From Mactromeris polynyma (Eukaryota; Mollusca; Bivalvia; Venerida; Mactridae), in the NCBI GenBank assembly GCA_032209605.1, contig JASFXZ010000020.1, forward strand, positions 875,501 to 939,500: a stretch of DNA of 64,000 nt, given 5' to 3'. The notes beneath the pieces are model-generated. The model saw nothing but the letters and a program-made list of their open reading frames with translations. It made no database searches and was not told the origin of the DNA. This document shows positions 11,001 through 19,620 of this stretch, piece by piece. A program made the position numbers and the translations under genes. Each line of letters starts with the position of its first letter. Within the stretch, counting starts at the first letter, position 1.

Positions 11001-12926
11001 CTGTAGATTAAACACTTTTCTCCGTTTACAAAATAGATAAAACACCACGTTACCACGGTTTCATTTGGCACTTGAATTGACCCTTTGACCACATTGTGAC
11101 CCTTAGGCTTCTAGTGGAAGGGTCAATCTTTCTCTAATTTGGCTATAAAACGGTACATTTCGTTCAAAAACTATTAAAATAACCCTTCAGATTCAGTCCC
11201 TAGTGGATCCCTAGGTTACAGTTCAGATTCAGTCCCTAGTGGATCCCTAGGTTACAGTTCAGATTCAGTCCCTAGTGGATCCCTAGGTTACAGTTCAGAT
11301 TCAGTCCCTAGTGGATCCCTAGGTTACAGTTCAGATTCAGTCCCTAGTGGATCCCTAGGTTACAGTTCAGATTCAGTCCCTAGTGGATCCCTAGGTTACA
11401 GTTCAGATTCAGTCCCTAGTGGATCCCTAGGTTACAGTTCAGATTCAGTCCCTAGTGGATCCCTAGGTTACAGTTCAGATTCAGTCCCTAGTGGATCCCT
11501 AGGTTACAGTTCAGATTCAGTCCCTAGTGGATCCCTAGGTTACAGTTCAGATTCAGTCCCTAGTGGATCCCTAGGTTACAGTTCAGATTCAGTCCCTAGT
11601 GGATCCCTAGGTTACAGTTCAGATTCAGTCCCTAGTGGATCCCTAGGTTACAGTTCAGATTCAGTCCCTAGTGGATCCCTAGGTTACAGTTGTGTAAAGT
11701 CCGCCCGGTTTGCCCAGCCAGTAGATCACTCGACAGCCAGTAGATAACTCGACAGCCAATTAGGAGGCCACAGCTTTAAACCAATTATGTGTGTTCTCTA
11801 TGATAATTGACTGCGGTTAATACGTTCGAAGTAGTCAGTCCTCCATTTGGTTCACGTGGGGAAGTTGTCAGAAACTTGCTGAGGAGCAGGGCCCGTATTA
11901 CAGAAGCATCTTAAGTGAATCTTAAATAGTTTCACTTAAGTTCAAAACTTCAAATGGATGTAATTCCAAAACCACATTAAAACTGTTAGGCTTTTTAATG
12001 GTAATGACAAAAACTTATTAATACTATTCATTTATCACTCTTGATTTGACCATATAATAGCATGTATGTTTAATAAACCAGTTTAGGAAATTAATTTTAA
12101 GGATAAGGATAAGATTTTACTTAAGATGTTTCTGTAATATTGCCCGAGGTTAGTTATGTTTGGTGACCCATGAGCTCTGGTTAAGTCAACGGAACTAAGA
12201 AGATCGTGTGTTTGAATTCCTGGTGTGTCGAGGTTGAATCTCGAGTGTCACTGAGGTGTGAGTATTAGTTGGCAAGCCAGGAAGCAGACATTGATGTCAC
12301 TGAGGTGTGAGTATTGGTTGGCAAGCCAGGAAGCAGACATTGATGTCACTGAGGTGTGAGTATTGGTTGGCAAGCCAGGAAGCAGACATTGATGTCACTG
12401 AGGTGTGAGTATTGGTTGGCAAGCCAGGAAGCAGACATTGATGTCACTGAGGTGTGAGTATTGGTTGGCAAGCCAGGAAGCAGACATTGATGTCACTGAG
12501 GTGTGAGTTTTAGTTGGCAAGCCAGGAAGCAGACATTGATGTCACTGAGGTGTGAGTATTGGTTGGCAAGCCAGGAAGCAGACATTGGGAATGATAAATA
12601 TAAGTTTTACACTTCTTTCAATATTGCCGAAAAAAAATTGAAACTAAACTACACTCATGTTGTTTATATCGTTACAAAACTTGGAATTGTTTTCCTATTT
12701 TCAGTTGATACAGATGTATAAGAATCACAAGACGAAGGACCCTGGTCAACTTTCAGCGACGACAGCGTTCCTGTGTATATTCCAAGGCGTCGGGCGACTT
12801 ACGACGTCGTATTTTATGACAGGAGATCACGTGATGATATGTACATTTGTAGTGGTTACATTATTTAACATGTTATTGTTCACACAAGTGATGTATTACC
12901 GACGACGACTTAAGAAAATGTCGTGA
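3144..12926 (+). CDS. MPDU1: MPDU1, mannose-P-dolichol utilisation defect 1 protein (five coding exons)
   Basis: An ER multispanning PQ-loop protein. In vertebrates MPDU1 (Lec35/SL15) is needed for use of dolichol-phosphate mannose and glucose in N-glycan, O-mannose and GPI-anchor assembly. Exons join 3144-3231, 8054-8119, 9251-9383, 10324-10528 and 12705-12926, all with GT-AG introns and compatible phases. The product is 237 residues; the human protein is about 247. The first PQ-loop is at residues 52-61 (SQIPQIVKIL) and the second at 177-181 (PGQLS). The FPVSAWGENL block at the exon 3/4 join matches the family's FPFSSWGEAL. The last four residues, KKMS, form a KKxx ER-retrieval signal, as in vertebrate MPDU1. 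The start at 3144 is the first in-frame ATG after a stop at 3015 and has G at -3 and +4. No frameshift or lost motif is seen. Confidence 0.93.
4798..5012. repeat. AATC-type microsatellite with 4-bp period
   Basis: Runs of TCAATCAGTCAATCAC-type tetranucleotides alternate TCAG, TCAC and AAGC variants in a recurring ~70-bp order, then end in pure AATC repeats. The tract lies in intron 1 of MPDU1. Confidence 0.9.
5166..5343. mobile_element. Pogo-like MITE, family B copy with both ends
   Basis: Starts ACTGTAAAACCTCCATAATA and ends GGGGTTATACTGTA, an imperfect inverted pair within TA. The interior carries the AAGACCACCTTTGTGACTC and GAGGTGGTCTTATTATTGAG blocks shared by the other family-B copies. 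About 175 bp, non-autonomous. Confidence 0.8.
5551..5640. repeat. Foldback hairpin, ~29-bp arms
   Basis: The arm starting GAGGGTTCAGCGCAAGAC (about 5566) pairs with the arm ending GTCTTGTGCTGACCCCTC, with three mismatches or wobbles over about 28 positions and a loop of about 25 bases. It could be a tiny MITE or a miRNA-like hairpin; sequence alone cannot decide. Confidence 0.6.
5650..6297. mobile_element. TIR-bounded element of ~650 bp
   Basis: Bounded by TATACTCAACAAAATTTAAA on the left and an imperfect inverted match (TTTATTTGTTGAGTGTGTAT) on the right. The interior holds one unit of the 53-bp repeat expanded at 17168-17434 (about 5738-5790), a ~300-bp segment found inverted at 16868-17167, and one unit of the 33-bp repeat that forms the array at 1-315. 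No coding capacity was seen. Confidence 0.65.
6650..6831. mobile_element. Pogo-like MITE, family B copy
   Basis: Has the family blocks ATAATAAGACCACCTCGAA, GACTGTTTCGCTCTTTATTC and the end CGAGGTTTTACTGTA. The left end reads TTAAACCCTCACTTAAAGAC and has lost the CAGTA terminus. It lies in MPDU1 intron 1. Confidence 0.75.
6855..7110. repeat. Dispersed repeat, family C copy 1
   Basis: Shares blocks with 17685-17960 and 24508-25080: TGTATCTGGCCCATCAGAAC, CCATTGCAATGTATAACCGA, ATTACTAACAGACAAAATT and a TTTTTATAAATTTTATGAT tail. Class unknown; no TIR seen. Confidence 0.7.
7157..7404. mobile_element. MITE with long TIRs and TA target duplication
   Basis: Near-perfect inverted ends of about 70 bp: TGGAAGCGTCCAGGTGCCAA against TTGGCACCTGGACGCTTCCA, followed inward by a second paired block around CTAATTAGGAGATA. 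TA flanks both sides (7155-7156 and 7405-7406), as in Tc1/mariner-type insertion. The GCCAAAGTGAA motif in its ends recurs in the MITE at 62826-63206. Confidence 0.9.
7405..8053 (+). other. End of MPDU1 intron 1, nothing recognised
   Basis: AT-rich sequence without a supported exon or repeat. It ends in the acceptor TTGTTTCAG at 8045-8053. Confidence 0.5.
8054..8119 (+). CDS. MPDU1: MPDU1 exon 2
   Basis: Encodes most of residues 30-51, a hydrophobic stretch (LGYVLIGTMTV) leading into the first PQ-loop. Acceptor TTTCAG, donor GTAAGT. The first two bases complete codon 30 and the last base begins codon 52. Confidence 0.88.
8365..8925 (+). mobile_element. tRNA-derived SINE with expanded core
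   Basis: The head (8365-8440) has a tRNA-like layout with a good B box, GGGTTCGAACC. The body has GAGCTCTGATTTATATGG and AACTTGTCAGTTGTTTGCTG blocks, then a 21-bp array, then a tail CTGGTTAGGTCAACTGACC. Fragments with the same core or tail lie near 12150-12200, 31690-31770 and 52230-52312. The array is therefore an internal expansion of the SINE. Confidence 0.7.
8544..8900. repeat. 21-bp minisatellite, ~17 copies
   Basis: Unit GAGCACTGGTTGGTGACCCA plus one G; some copies read GAGCACAGGTTGGTAACC. It sits inside the SINE at 8365-8925. The unit is 21 bp, so five overlapping open frames appear on the two strands; none looks like a protein. Confidence 0.95.
9251..9383 (+). CDS. MPDU1: MPDU1 exon 3, first PQ-loop
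   Basis: Encodes residues 52-95, from SQIPQIVKILRKRSASG through a membrane segment to GFPV. The PQ pair is at residues 55-56. Acceptor TATTTCAG, donor GTATGT. The exon ends with two bases of the Ser96 codon. Confidence 0.92.
9862..10042. mobile_element. Palindromic element with internal tandem repeats and 8-9 bp flanking direct repeats
   Basis: Ends CGGTGTTCCGTTAGA and TCTAACGGAACACCG are a perfect 15-bp inverted pair. Between them lie three copies of GCACGATGACACGATGCGAT and, near the right end, an inverted copy, so most of the element can fold on itself. GTAGATAAC occurs directly before (9851-9859) and at the end (10042-10050). This may be an 8-9 bp target duplication as made by Mutator/P/hAT-like elements; a plain TA duplication is also possible. 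It lies in MPDU1 intron 3. Confidence 0.85.
10122..10197. mobile_element. CRE-MITE, truncated copy
   Basis: Only the right third of the family remains: ACATCACATGTTGC, TTGAAATGACGTCACTTACA, and the end AGAGGTTGTAAATC...AGCGCTC. See the intact copy at 38932. Confidence 0.75.
10324..10528 (+). CDS. MPDU1: MPDU1 exon 4
   Basis: Completes Ser96 and encodes residues 97-164 (AWGENLVLMHMNVVLICLLL onwards). Three hydrophobic segments are visible, matching the central membrane region of the family. It ends in phase 0 after PAIVCSR with donor GTAAGT. Confidence 0.92.
10606..11003. mobile_element. Pogo-like MITE, family A, split by a CRE-MITE
   Basis: Ends CAGTCGGACCTCGGT and AACGAGGTCCGACTG lie within TA on both sides. 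The family-A interior (GGATAGAAGGTTGTCGAATA read at the right) is interrupted by the CRE-MITE at 10658-10883, so family A was here first. Confidence 0.85.
10658..10883. mobile_element. CRE-MITE copy nested in family-A MITE
   Basis: Inverted ends GAGTGCCGCTGTACGATTTC and AGAGGTTGTAAAACCC...GCAGCGCCC. Three TGACGTCA palindromes are present. Its middle TTTCCTGCTTG block places it in reverse orientation to the copy at 38932. Confidence 0.85.
11186..11690. repeat. 36-bp minisatellite, 14 identical copies
   Basis: Fourteen copies with no visible difference; the core CCCTAGTGGATCCCTAGG is a near-palindrome around a BamHI-like GGATCC. It lies in MPDU1 intron 4. Homogeneity implies very recent expansion or strong conversion. 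Confidence 0.97.
11889..12145. mobile_element. MITE family E (GGGCCCGTATTACAG ends)
   Basis: Inverted ends GGGCCCGTATTACAGAAGCA and AAGATGTTTCTGTAATAT...GCCC. A second copy in the opposite orientation lies at 47945-48190, and the element at 18132 has a related GGGCCCGTATTCAC end. It lies in MPDU1 intron 4. Confidence 0.85.
12247..12587. repeat. 49-bp minisatellite, 7 copies
   Basis: Unit contains GTCACTGAGGTGTGAGTATT and GGTTGGCAAGCCAGGAAGCA. The last copy ends 117 bp before MPDU1 exon 5. The second block resembles the SINE core GGTTGGTAACCCAGGAACAC, and a SINE-like stretch (12150-12240) is directly upstream, so the array may derive from it. Confidence 0.93.
12705..12926 (+). CDS. MPDU1: MPDU1 exon 5, second PQ-loop and C terminus
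   Basis: Encodes residues 165-237: LIQMYKNHKTKDPGQLSATT, two membrane segments (residues about 182-196 and 208-227), then a basic tail YYRRRLKKMS and stop. The chosen acceptor TTTTCAG keeps the family's RLLQ/RLIQ join; a second AG nine bases on would remove three residues. Confidence 0.93.
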   Translation: MIQMYKNHKTKDPGQLSATTAFLCIFQGVGRLTTSYFMTGDHVMICTFVVVTLFNMLLFTQVMYYRRRLKKMS

Positions 12927-12969
12927 AATTTCTCTCCAATGGTATTTGATGGTGGATGAAATCTCATTC

Positions 12970-13099
12970 GTGCAATGTGAAGGACAAACCACGCCTCTTT
13001 GTGCAATGTGAAGGACAAACCACGCCTATTTGTGCAATGTGAAGGACAAACCACGCCTCTTTGTGCAATGTGAACGACAAACCACGCCTCTTTGTGCGC
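12970..13099. repeat. 31-bp minisatellite in the MPDU1 3' UTR, ~4 copies
   Basis: Unit GTGCAATGTGAAGGACAAAC followed by CACGCCTCTTT. It begins 43 bp after the MPDU1 stop and so would be transcribed in the 3' UTR if the poly(A) site near 13700 is used. Confidence 0.9.
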
Positions 13100-13686
13100 G
13101 GTGCCTCGTTGCGTTTCCATTGGCCCACGCAACAGGGTGTGTCTTTGCAAAATGTCAAAGCAGAAGTGGATGCAGACTGGTATCCATACTTCTCACTGCG
13201 ACTGGTATGCGATAAGTTATGTCAGGGTTAACCGGAAGTGGCAGTTTTTTATGGGGGACGGCGTTTGTTTAGCAATAATTAGATTAATATTTAACTGTTT
13301 TTTGGAGAACATAAGTTTACCATCACCAGCATAATGCAACACAGAGGGATACAGTAAATGTCTTATTCCATGTATCCAACAAAGCGTCCACTGATGCTGG
13401 GATACAGCTACTTCCGGTGATTGCTGCATACCATGGTGAATAAACGTGAGTGACGGGAACCAGCCAATGGATGTAGGAAATGCCTGAGTCAGACACCGGC
13501 CAAAACCGACTGAACACTGACTGAATATTCGAACGTATGAAAATATGAGAAAGTTCAGACAATCAGGCTTTTTCAAACAAAAACTCGGACTTATTTTTTG
13601 AAGTACAAACGTTCGTTTCGTGTTTTTCTTGCATATTTTATATTTGTACAATGTATAAAATATCTGTGTTATGGTTTTGTTGTAAA

Positions 13687-13692
13687 AATAAA
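13687..13692 (+). promoter_or_regulatory. Candidate poly(A) signal for MPDU1
   Basis: A canonical AATAAA lies about 760 bp after the stop codon, followed by a T-rich stretch. No other canonical hexamer was noticed between the stop and this point. Confidence 0.5.
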
Positions 13693-15349
13693 GATGAAAT
13701 ATGCAGTGTTTGATTTCACAAGTTTGATTTTTGATATAATTATTGCAGTATAGTTTGCTGAAAGTAGAATCTACTTTTTATAATAATTTCATTGACTTGA
13801 GAAAAAGCCATGATTGTTATTGAGTAAAACAGGCCACGATCACCCGAAACATCTTAATTTGAGAATAATCTCAGCTCAAACTTTGTCTCAAATCGTTGAG
13901 ATTTTTCTCACCTGCTGATCTCGGTATCACAACACAGAAAATGAGATGGTTTTTTTTCTCAGAAATATTTCAAGTGATCTAAAATGAGATTTGTCTCAAA
14001 CTCAGGCTCTGATTTGAGTAACATCTCAATATTGAGCAGAGATTTCTATTCGGGACGCTTTGGAAGATCGGGGCCAAATTGATTTTACAATCAGCGCAAC
14101 CTGTACAGAGCACCGAGACCCTATGGGAGATGCACATTCTGGCTGTTGTTGAGAGCCTGTTGTTCCAGAGGTGTTAAATGTCGAGTAAGTTCTTCCTTAT
14201 GATTTACTGGAATACTCATAAAGCGTCTAATAACTGCTCAGAAATAAGAACATAAAGAAATTCACACAAAGAATTTTACCAAAAGGAAAACAAATTTCAC
14301 GCGAAAAACTGTTCTCGGGTAGGAGCAAACAATTAGGGTAGGTAGGGAAAGCTGACACAAACATATAGTTTACGCCTAACTGGTTTGATCAAGTTGGCGC
14401 TGTATATGACTGAACAATTGTTGAAAAAGACGTAAATCCTCATACAAATACCGAAGACATTTACAGTTATCGATCACGCAAGATATTAAACCTGTAAACA
14501 TTGAGTAATTTCATACTCAAGGGAGTTAACTGAGACGCAAATTGCAATTAATCAGTTGGATTACTTCCCTTCGACCAATCCACATTTTCTTTCGTGGTTT
14601 GTACATACGGCTAGTTGGATAAAACACGTACACACGAATTATAAGAAAGTAAAAGTATCATGTGACAAATAAAACTGTAATGCCATTGGTAGTTATAAAA
14701 ATAACCAATCACACATGCGTTCCCCGGCGAGCCCCCTAAAATTCCCCAAACTTACATGTATGTCCGAGTATGAATACAAAAATATGCAGAGATCTTTAAT
14801 CATAATAATTTCAAATAAGCGATTCTGATTTATTGTAGCATTATATTCTAGCATAGTGATGTTTATACATGTATGCTATGTAATATTTATCCCGATTGCC
14901 TTCGCAGACAAAATTGCCGTATTTTAAACCAGTCCCGCTTTCCGTGCATTAATTATTCTTTCCGCTACTTCCTAGTAAACAAACATCGGTCCCTGACGAG
15001 TGCTAAACGATCTAAAGTTAAAGAAAACTCTTAATAGCTTCATTGCCGTTTTATAAGGCTTGAGCAAAACCAAAAAATGCCCCAAAAGTTACGCCCCCCC
15101 CATAAGAACAAATCCTGGAACCGCCCCTGAATCACCTACCCCTGATTATGCAGTATGAGAATCTTTGATATGTCATTTGTTTAGGACAAAGGAATTCGAT
15201 GATATGAGGGAAACTCTGGAAGTTTACGTCATCATTACAATGTGACGTCATCCTTACAATGTGACGTCATCCTAATAGGCCAGTCAAAATAAAAAAAATG
15301 GGGAAAAAAAATGCACAGAAATAATTTTTGTGGATTTGTGTCATATAAG
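13693..15349. other. Intergenic, no gene seen
   Basis: AT-rich sequence. It has a weak foldback at about 13846-14055 (CCCGAAACATC against a TATTCGGGA end, rich in TCTCA motifs), a dispersed repeat at about 14205-14370 related to 1115-1310, and a C-rich fragment near 15080-15140 with a transposon-like CCTGGAACCGCCCCTGA. No exon could be supported. Confidence 0.5.
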
Positions 15350-16556
15350 GCATCACATTAAATATACTAAAAGTATAGGACAATCACATGGTGCAAAATG
15401 TGATTTTTGGGGTAAAATGGTTGAAAATTTAAATAAGAATGGGAATTTCTGGAATTTGCCAATAACTATGTCAAATTTTGCAATAAAACTACCAGAATTA
15501 CTGTATTTAATAGATATTGCATACAGTACAAAATAACTTAAGTATAGAAACATTGAACAGTGTTAAATGTGATTTTTGGGGTAAAAGTTAAAAAAAATCA
15601 CAAAAAATTGGCATTTCTGGGATTTGCCTATAACTATGTCAATTTTTCCAATAAAATTACCAGAATTACTTTATTCAACAGATATTTTATTACAGTACAT
15701 AATACATAAAGTATAGAAACATTGTACCGTATGAAATGTGATTTTTGGGGTAAAACTTTTAAAAAAATAACCAAAAAAATGGAAATTTTTGGAATTTGCC
15801 AATAACTTAGTCAAATTTTGCAATAAAACTACCAACATTACTATATTTAATAGATATTGTATAACAGTACATAATACCTAAAGTATAGATACATTGTAAC
15901 AAGTGAAATGTGATTTTTGGGGTAAAACCTTAAAAAAATGACCAAAAACATGGGAAATTTATGGAATTTGCCAATAACTATGTCAAATGCTGGAATAAAA
16001 CTACTTGATGTAATAGATATTATATTACAGTACATAATACTTATAGTATAGAAACATCGTACCGTGTGAAATATGATTTTTGGGGTAAAAACTTCAAAAA
16101 AATAACCAAAAACATGGGAATTTCTGGGATTTGCCTATAACTATGTCAATTTTCCCAATAAAACTACAAGAATTACTTTATTTAATAGATATTTTATTAC
16201 AGTACATAATAACTAAAGTATAGATACATTGTATCATGTGAAATGTGATTTTTGGGGTAAAACTAAAAAAAAACACCAAAAAATGGGAATTTTTGGAATT
16301 TGCCAATAACTATGTCGAATTTTGCAATAAAATTACCAGAATTACTTGATGTGATAGATATTATATTACAGTTAAAAATACCAAAAGCACATATACATTT
16401 TGTCTAGTGAAATGTGATTTTTGGGGTAAAACTTAAAAAAATCACAAAAAATGGGAATTTTTGGAATTTGCCAATAACTAACTTAAATTTTGCAATAAAA
16501 CTACCAGAAATACTGTATTAAATAGATATTATAATACAGTTCAAACTACCTAAAGT
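15350..16556. repeat. ~170-bp AT-rich satellite, about 7 copies
   Basis: The marker GTGATTTTTGGGGTAAAA recurs near 15400, 15569, 15738, 15909, 16073, 16244 and 16413, a spacing of about 165-171 bp. Each monomer also has GGAATTTGCCAATAACTA, AATAAAACTACCAGAATTAC and ATAGATATTATATTACAG blocks. Copies have diverged by point changes and small indels, so the array is older than the perfect minisatellites here. Confidence 0.95.
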
Positions 16557-16685
16557 AGACGTCATCACGCTCTATTGGTTAAATCGCATACAAACTGAGA
16601 TATAGGGCTCTGATTGATTCATGCTTTTGCATGTCGCCGATATTGATATATCGAATGACAAAAAATCGACGATATGTTGATTATA

Positions 16686-16850
16686 TAGGCGGACCTCGTT
16701 TATTCGACAACCTTCTATCCGAATACTTGGTATCATCCGAAATTAAAATCAGGTCCCGATTATCTTCTTAGGCAGGTCAAATTCGAAACTATGTATTATT
16801 CGAAGTAAATTTTCGGACCTGATGAATTCAAATGAACGAAGTCCAACGGT
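16686..16850. mobile_element. Pogo-like MITE, family A copy
   Basis: Left end GGCGGACCTCGTTTATTCGA, then the family blocks CAACCTTCTATCCGAATACT and GGTATCATCCGAAAT, and a decayed right end GAACGAAGTCCAACGGTA. Confidence 0.8.
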
Positions 16851-16867
16851 ATTTTTAAAGTCCATTG

Positions 16868-17434
16868 GCCAACAACGTACAGTGCCTCGGATGTTTACAG
16901 CACTACGTTCAGTAATACCATTCGAATATCATGTAAACAATATGGCTGCGTGAACGCTGTTCAAAGTGCTAATGAAACGGGATTAGAATAACATATTTAA
17001 GCCATATGAAGACTGAAATATGTGAGTTTTTAACTAGAAATGACAATAATAATCCATTTCTTATGTGAATTTATTGAAGTTAAATCCTTTTTACGAGAAC
17101 TATTTTGTTTGACCGCACAAAATGTTGAATTTTGCCACATAGTGCTCCGCCTGACATACACTAGAGGATGTTCGTAGAGGTAACGAAGTGGTACGAAAAT
17201 ATCCGAGAGCTGTCGAGAATGATGTTCGTAGAGTAACGAAGTCGTACGAAAATATCCGAGAGCTGTCGAGAATGATGTTCGTAGAGTAACGAAGTCGTAC
17301 GGAAATATCCGAGAGCTGTCGAGAATGATGTTCGTAGAGTAACGAAGTCGTACGGAAATATCCGAGAGCTGTCGAGAATGATGTTCGTAGAGTAACGAAG
17401 TCGTACGAAAATATCCGAGAGCTGTCGAGAATGC
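16868..17434. repeat. Inverted copy of the 5735-6083 segment plus expanded 53-bp array
   Basis: From CCTCGGATGTTTACAGCACT to the CCGCCTGACATACACTAGAG block this is the reverse complement of about 5792-6083. At its end the single 53-bp unit of the other copy is expanded to five tandem units (17168-17434) with GATGTTCGTAGAGTAACGAA and CCGAGAGCTGTCGAGAAT. A lone unit also occurs at 46632-46684. Confidence 0.88.
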
Positions 17435-17684
17435 CAAGATCTATTTATAAAAGTAGCCGAGGTGACCCGATTGGCACCACCTGTTACATTGATTGTTCTG
17501 TCTATCTCTGACACTAGCTGTGTTCATTGGTATATAAGCTAGATAGTGTATTGTATTTTACCTGTATTGGTATGAGGCAGTGATCGTGGAGTCATAGCGT
17601 TGTTTGGTTTTAAGGTACAGAGGTATGTTGCTTGATCTTAGCGTATTTCAGTGAATTATTCAATGGAATGTCAATTCATTTTGT
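17435..17684. other. Intergenic, nothing recognised
   Basis: Unique-looking sequence between the 53-bp array and a family-C repeat, with no supported exon. Confidence 0.4.
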
Positions 17685-17960
17685 TAAATATGTATCTGGC
17701 TCATCTGAGCATAAATTTTTTGAATTGGCTTCATCTAGTATTGTTGCTACATTTGCTAAAACATCTCTTATAAGAACCATTGCAATGTATAACCGATTGA
17801 AAATATCTTTTGTAACATATTACAAACAGACAACTTGTAAAATAACCTGATTGTTAAAAAAACTGGACGTTTTTATAAATTTTATGATATGCAAACATCT
17901 TTCTTCAACAAATACGGATCAATACATTATGAGTTCATTCAAACAAATGAGCAAAAAATG
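17685..17960. repeat. Dispersed repeat, family C copy 2
   Basis: Shares TGTATCTGGCTCATCTGA, CTAGTATTGTTGCTACAT, CCATTGCAATGTATAACCGA and TTTTTATAAATTTTATGAT with the copies at 6855 and 24508. Confidence 0.75.
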
Positions 17961-18131
17961 AGCATAGCATTATTTTATTCACACTGACCTATTTTTTAAT
18001 TTAACGTTGTTTTGTACATTTTATATAACATATACATGTCTTAGTCGCTTAAATGTAATAAAGGCGGTCCTGTGGTCGAGTGGGAGCGGACTCAGACTTT
18101 AAGTCACTTGCCTCTCTCCACTGCATGGCAA

Positions 18132-18392
18132 GGGCCCGTATTCACAAACATTTTAAGACTGAATCTCAGACTTAGACTTCAAAACTGCAAAAAAAATTTT
18201 TACAAGCATTTCTTTTTCATTATTTCTAGACGTATAAATCTTTGCCTGGATAATTTGTGTTACTCACTCGACACTTTTGCCATGTTTAATCAAACTTTAT
18301 TGTGTAACAATAACGTAGGAACAAAATGACAATTTACGATTTAAAAGTCTAAGTCTGAGATTCAGTCTTAAAACGTTTGTGAATACGGACCC
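18132..18392. mobile_element. MITE with ~50-bp TIRs, related to family E
   Basis: GGGCCCGTATTCACAAACAT through TTTAAGACTGAATCTCAGAC at the left is inverted at the right, ending AAACGTTTGTGAATACGGAC. Just upstream (18064-18130) is a stretch like a degraded tRNA or SINE head (GTCCTGTGGTCGAGTGGGAG). Confidence 0.88.
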
Positions 18393-18923
18393 AGGATACA
18401 TAATCTGAAGCATCTACCCACGTGCCTGCCTATGAACAAATAATGCTAAAAGGGGCTACTAGGGTCTCCCTTCACATTAGCTGGAATATTCACAACACTA
18501 TTATGTTGGCGATTATTTCTCCTGTAGAAACGTATGGAATTGTCCGTTAGCGAACTTTTTGACTTGATAGAATATCGACTTGTAGAGTTTATATACCAGA
18601 ACTGAACATTTCCTCTGTTTTATAGTTCAACTCGAATGTAAATAATTGCAGACTAGTTATCAAGATGCGTGTGGTTTTAAAATGCTGAATTTGATAGAAT
18701 GTCTAGGAACATTTCGTGACAAAGATAACTTGGCATTTAGTTCTCTTGAACAAATATTTTTTCTCTCCGTATAAAACAATCATATTCCGAAGATTTTATC
18801 CGTCACTATTGTGTTGTATATTATATCCAGTGAAATCTCAATTAAAAACCAACACAGTTTCTGAAGAAAGTTGGTCTTGGTGATGACGTGGTCTGATTTT
18901 CAAGTCGAACAACGGAAACAAAT
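18393..18923. other. Intergenic, nothing recognised
   Basis: AT-rich, no supported exon or repeat unit. Confidence 0.4.
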
Positions 18924-19318
18924 TAGGGATGTCAATATTCGGTTATTTGCTAACCGGTTAATCGTTTACTCTTCAGAACGGTTAAGCGGTAAACCGAAGA
19001 CGACATTATTACGTGCTTCGTATTTTGTCGTGTATATTTTTACCATGACTACACCTATATTCTGACGTTAGTACTAGGTCATAGTTCGGATAGGCTTTTA
19101 TTTCTACTGAACATACATGTAATTCATAAAATAAATATCAATCATTTCAATAATTTTTAAGAAGACTTTATTTTTTATTTCAAACATGGTAATATGATAC
19201 ATGCATATATTTCCAAAATGAAAAGTAGACGTTTGCATAAAAACTGAACCGGTTAGTGATTTTGCTAACCGAACACCACATGTTCGAACGATTAACCGGT
19301 TAATCGTTTACATCACTA
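18924..19318. mobile_element. hAT-like MITE
   Basis: Left end TTAGGGATGTCAATATTCGG with GCTAACCGGTTAATCG; right end CGATTAACCGGTTAATCG and ACATCACTAATTAG. The inverted CCGGTTAATCG core next to a TAGGGATG-type terminus resembles hAT-type non-autonomous elements. No transposase frame. Confidence 0.75.
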
Positions 19319-19331
19319 ATTAGAAATATCT

Positions 19332-19620
19332 TGAAAAAGATGGTCAGCGCAAATTGAAGGTTAAGATTTATTGTGCAACATAAAACAATGCCGAGATGTT
19401 ACGATTGCTGGTCACTCCAGATCTAAAATGGATCCACCGAATTCAGTGGATTTCGGTAAGGTAAAAGTACCCTTTATCGAAAGGTTAACCAATCCGCGTC
19501 AAGGTTACATACGTTGTTCGGTTAAAGAGAAATTGCCTTGGTGGTTAACGTAAGATTTGATTGGTTTACACAACACTGATATACACATAGCAGACACTTG
19601 TTAGTACGGCTGTGCCGAAA
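19332..19620 (+). repeat. Dispersed repeat, family D copy 1
   Basis: Contains AAAGATGGTCAGCGCAAATT, ATGCCGAGATGTTACGATTG, CCTTTATCGAAAGGTTAACC and TGGTTTACACAACACTGATA. Copies lie at 46230-46530 (same orientation), 20735-20930 and 21405-21600 (opposite). The outer AAGATGG...CGCAATTTGA and CGGCGCAGCCGTACTAA parts hint at TIRs. Confidence 0.75.

Noticed and set aside
11186..11690. Regular direct repeats that could suggest a CRISPR array
   Set aside because: The repeats are head-to-tail with no unique spacers, and the host genome is eukaryotic. The same holds for every other array here.
13217..13651. 144-codon minus-strand frame downstream of MPDU1
   Set aside because: No domain, no splice signals, and it lies in the likely MPDU1 3' UTR.
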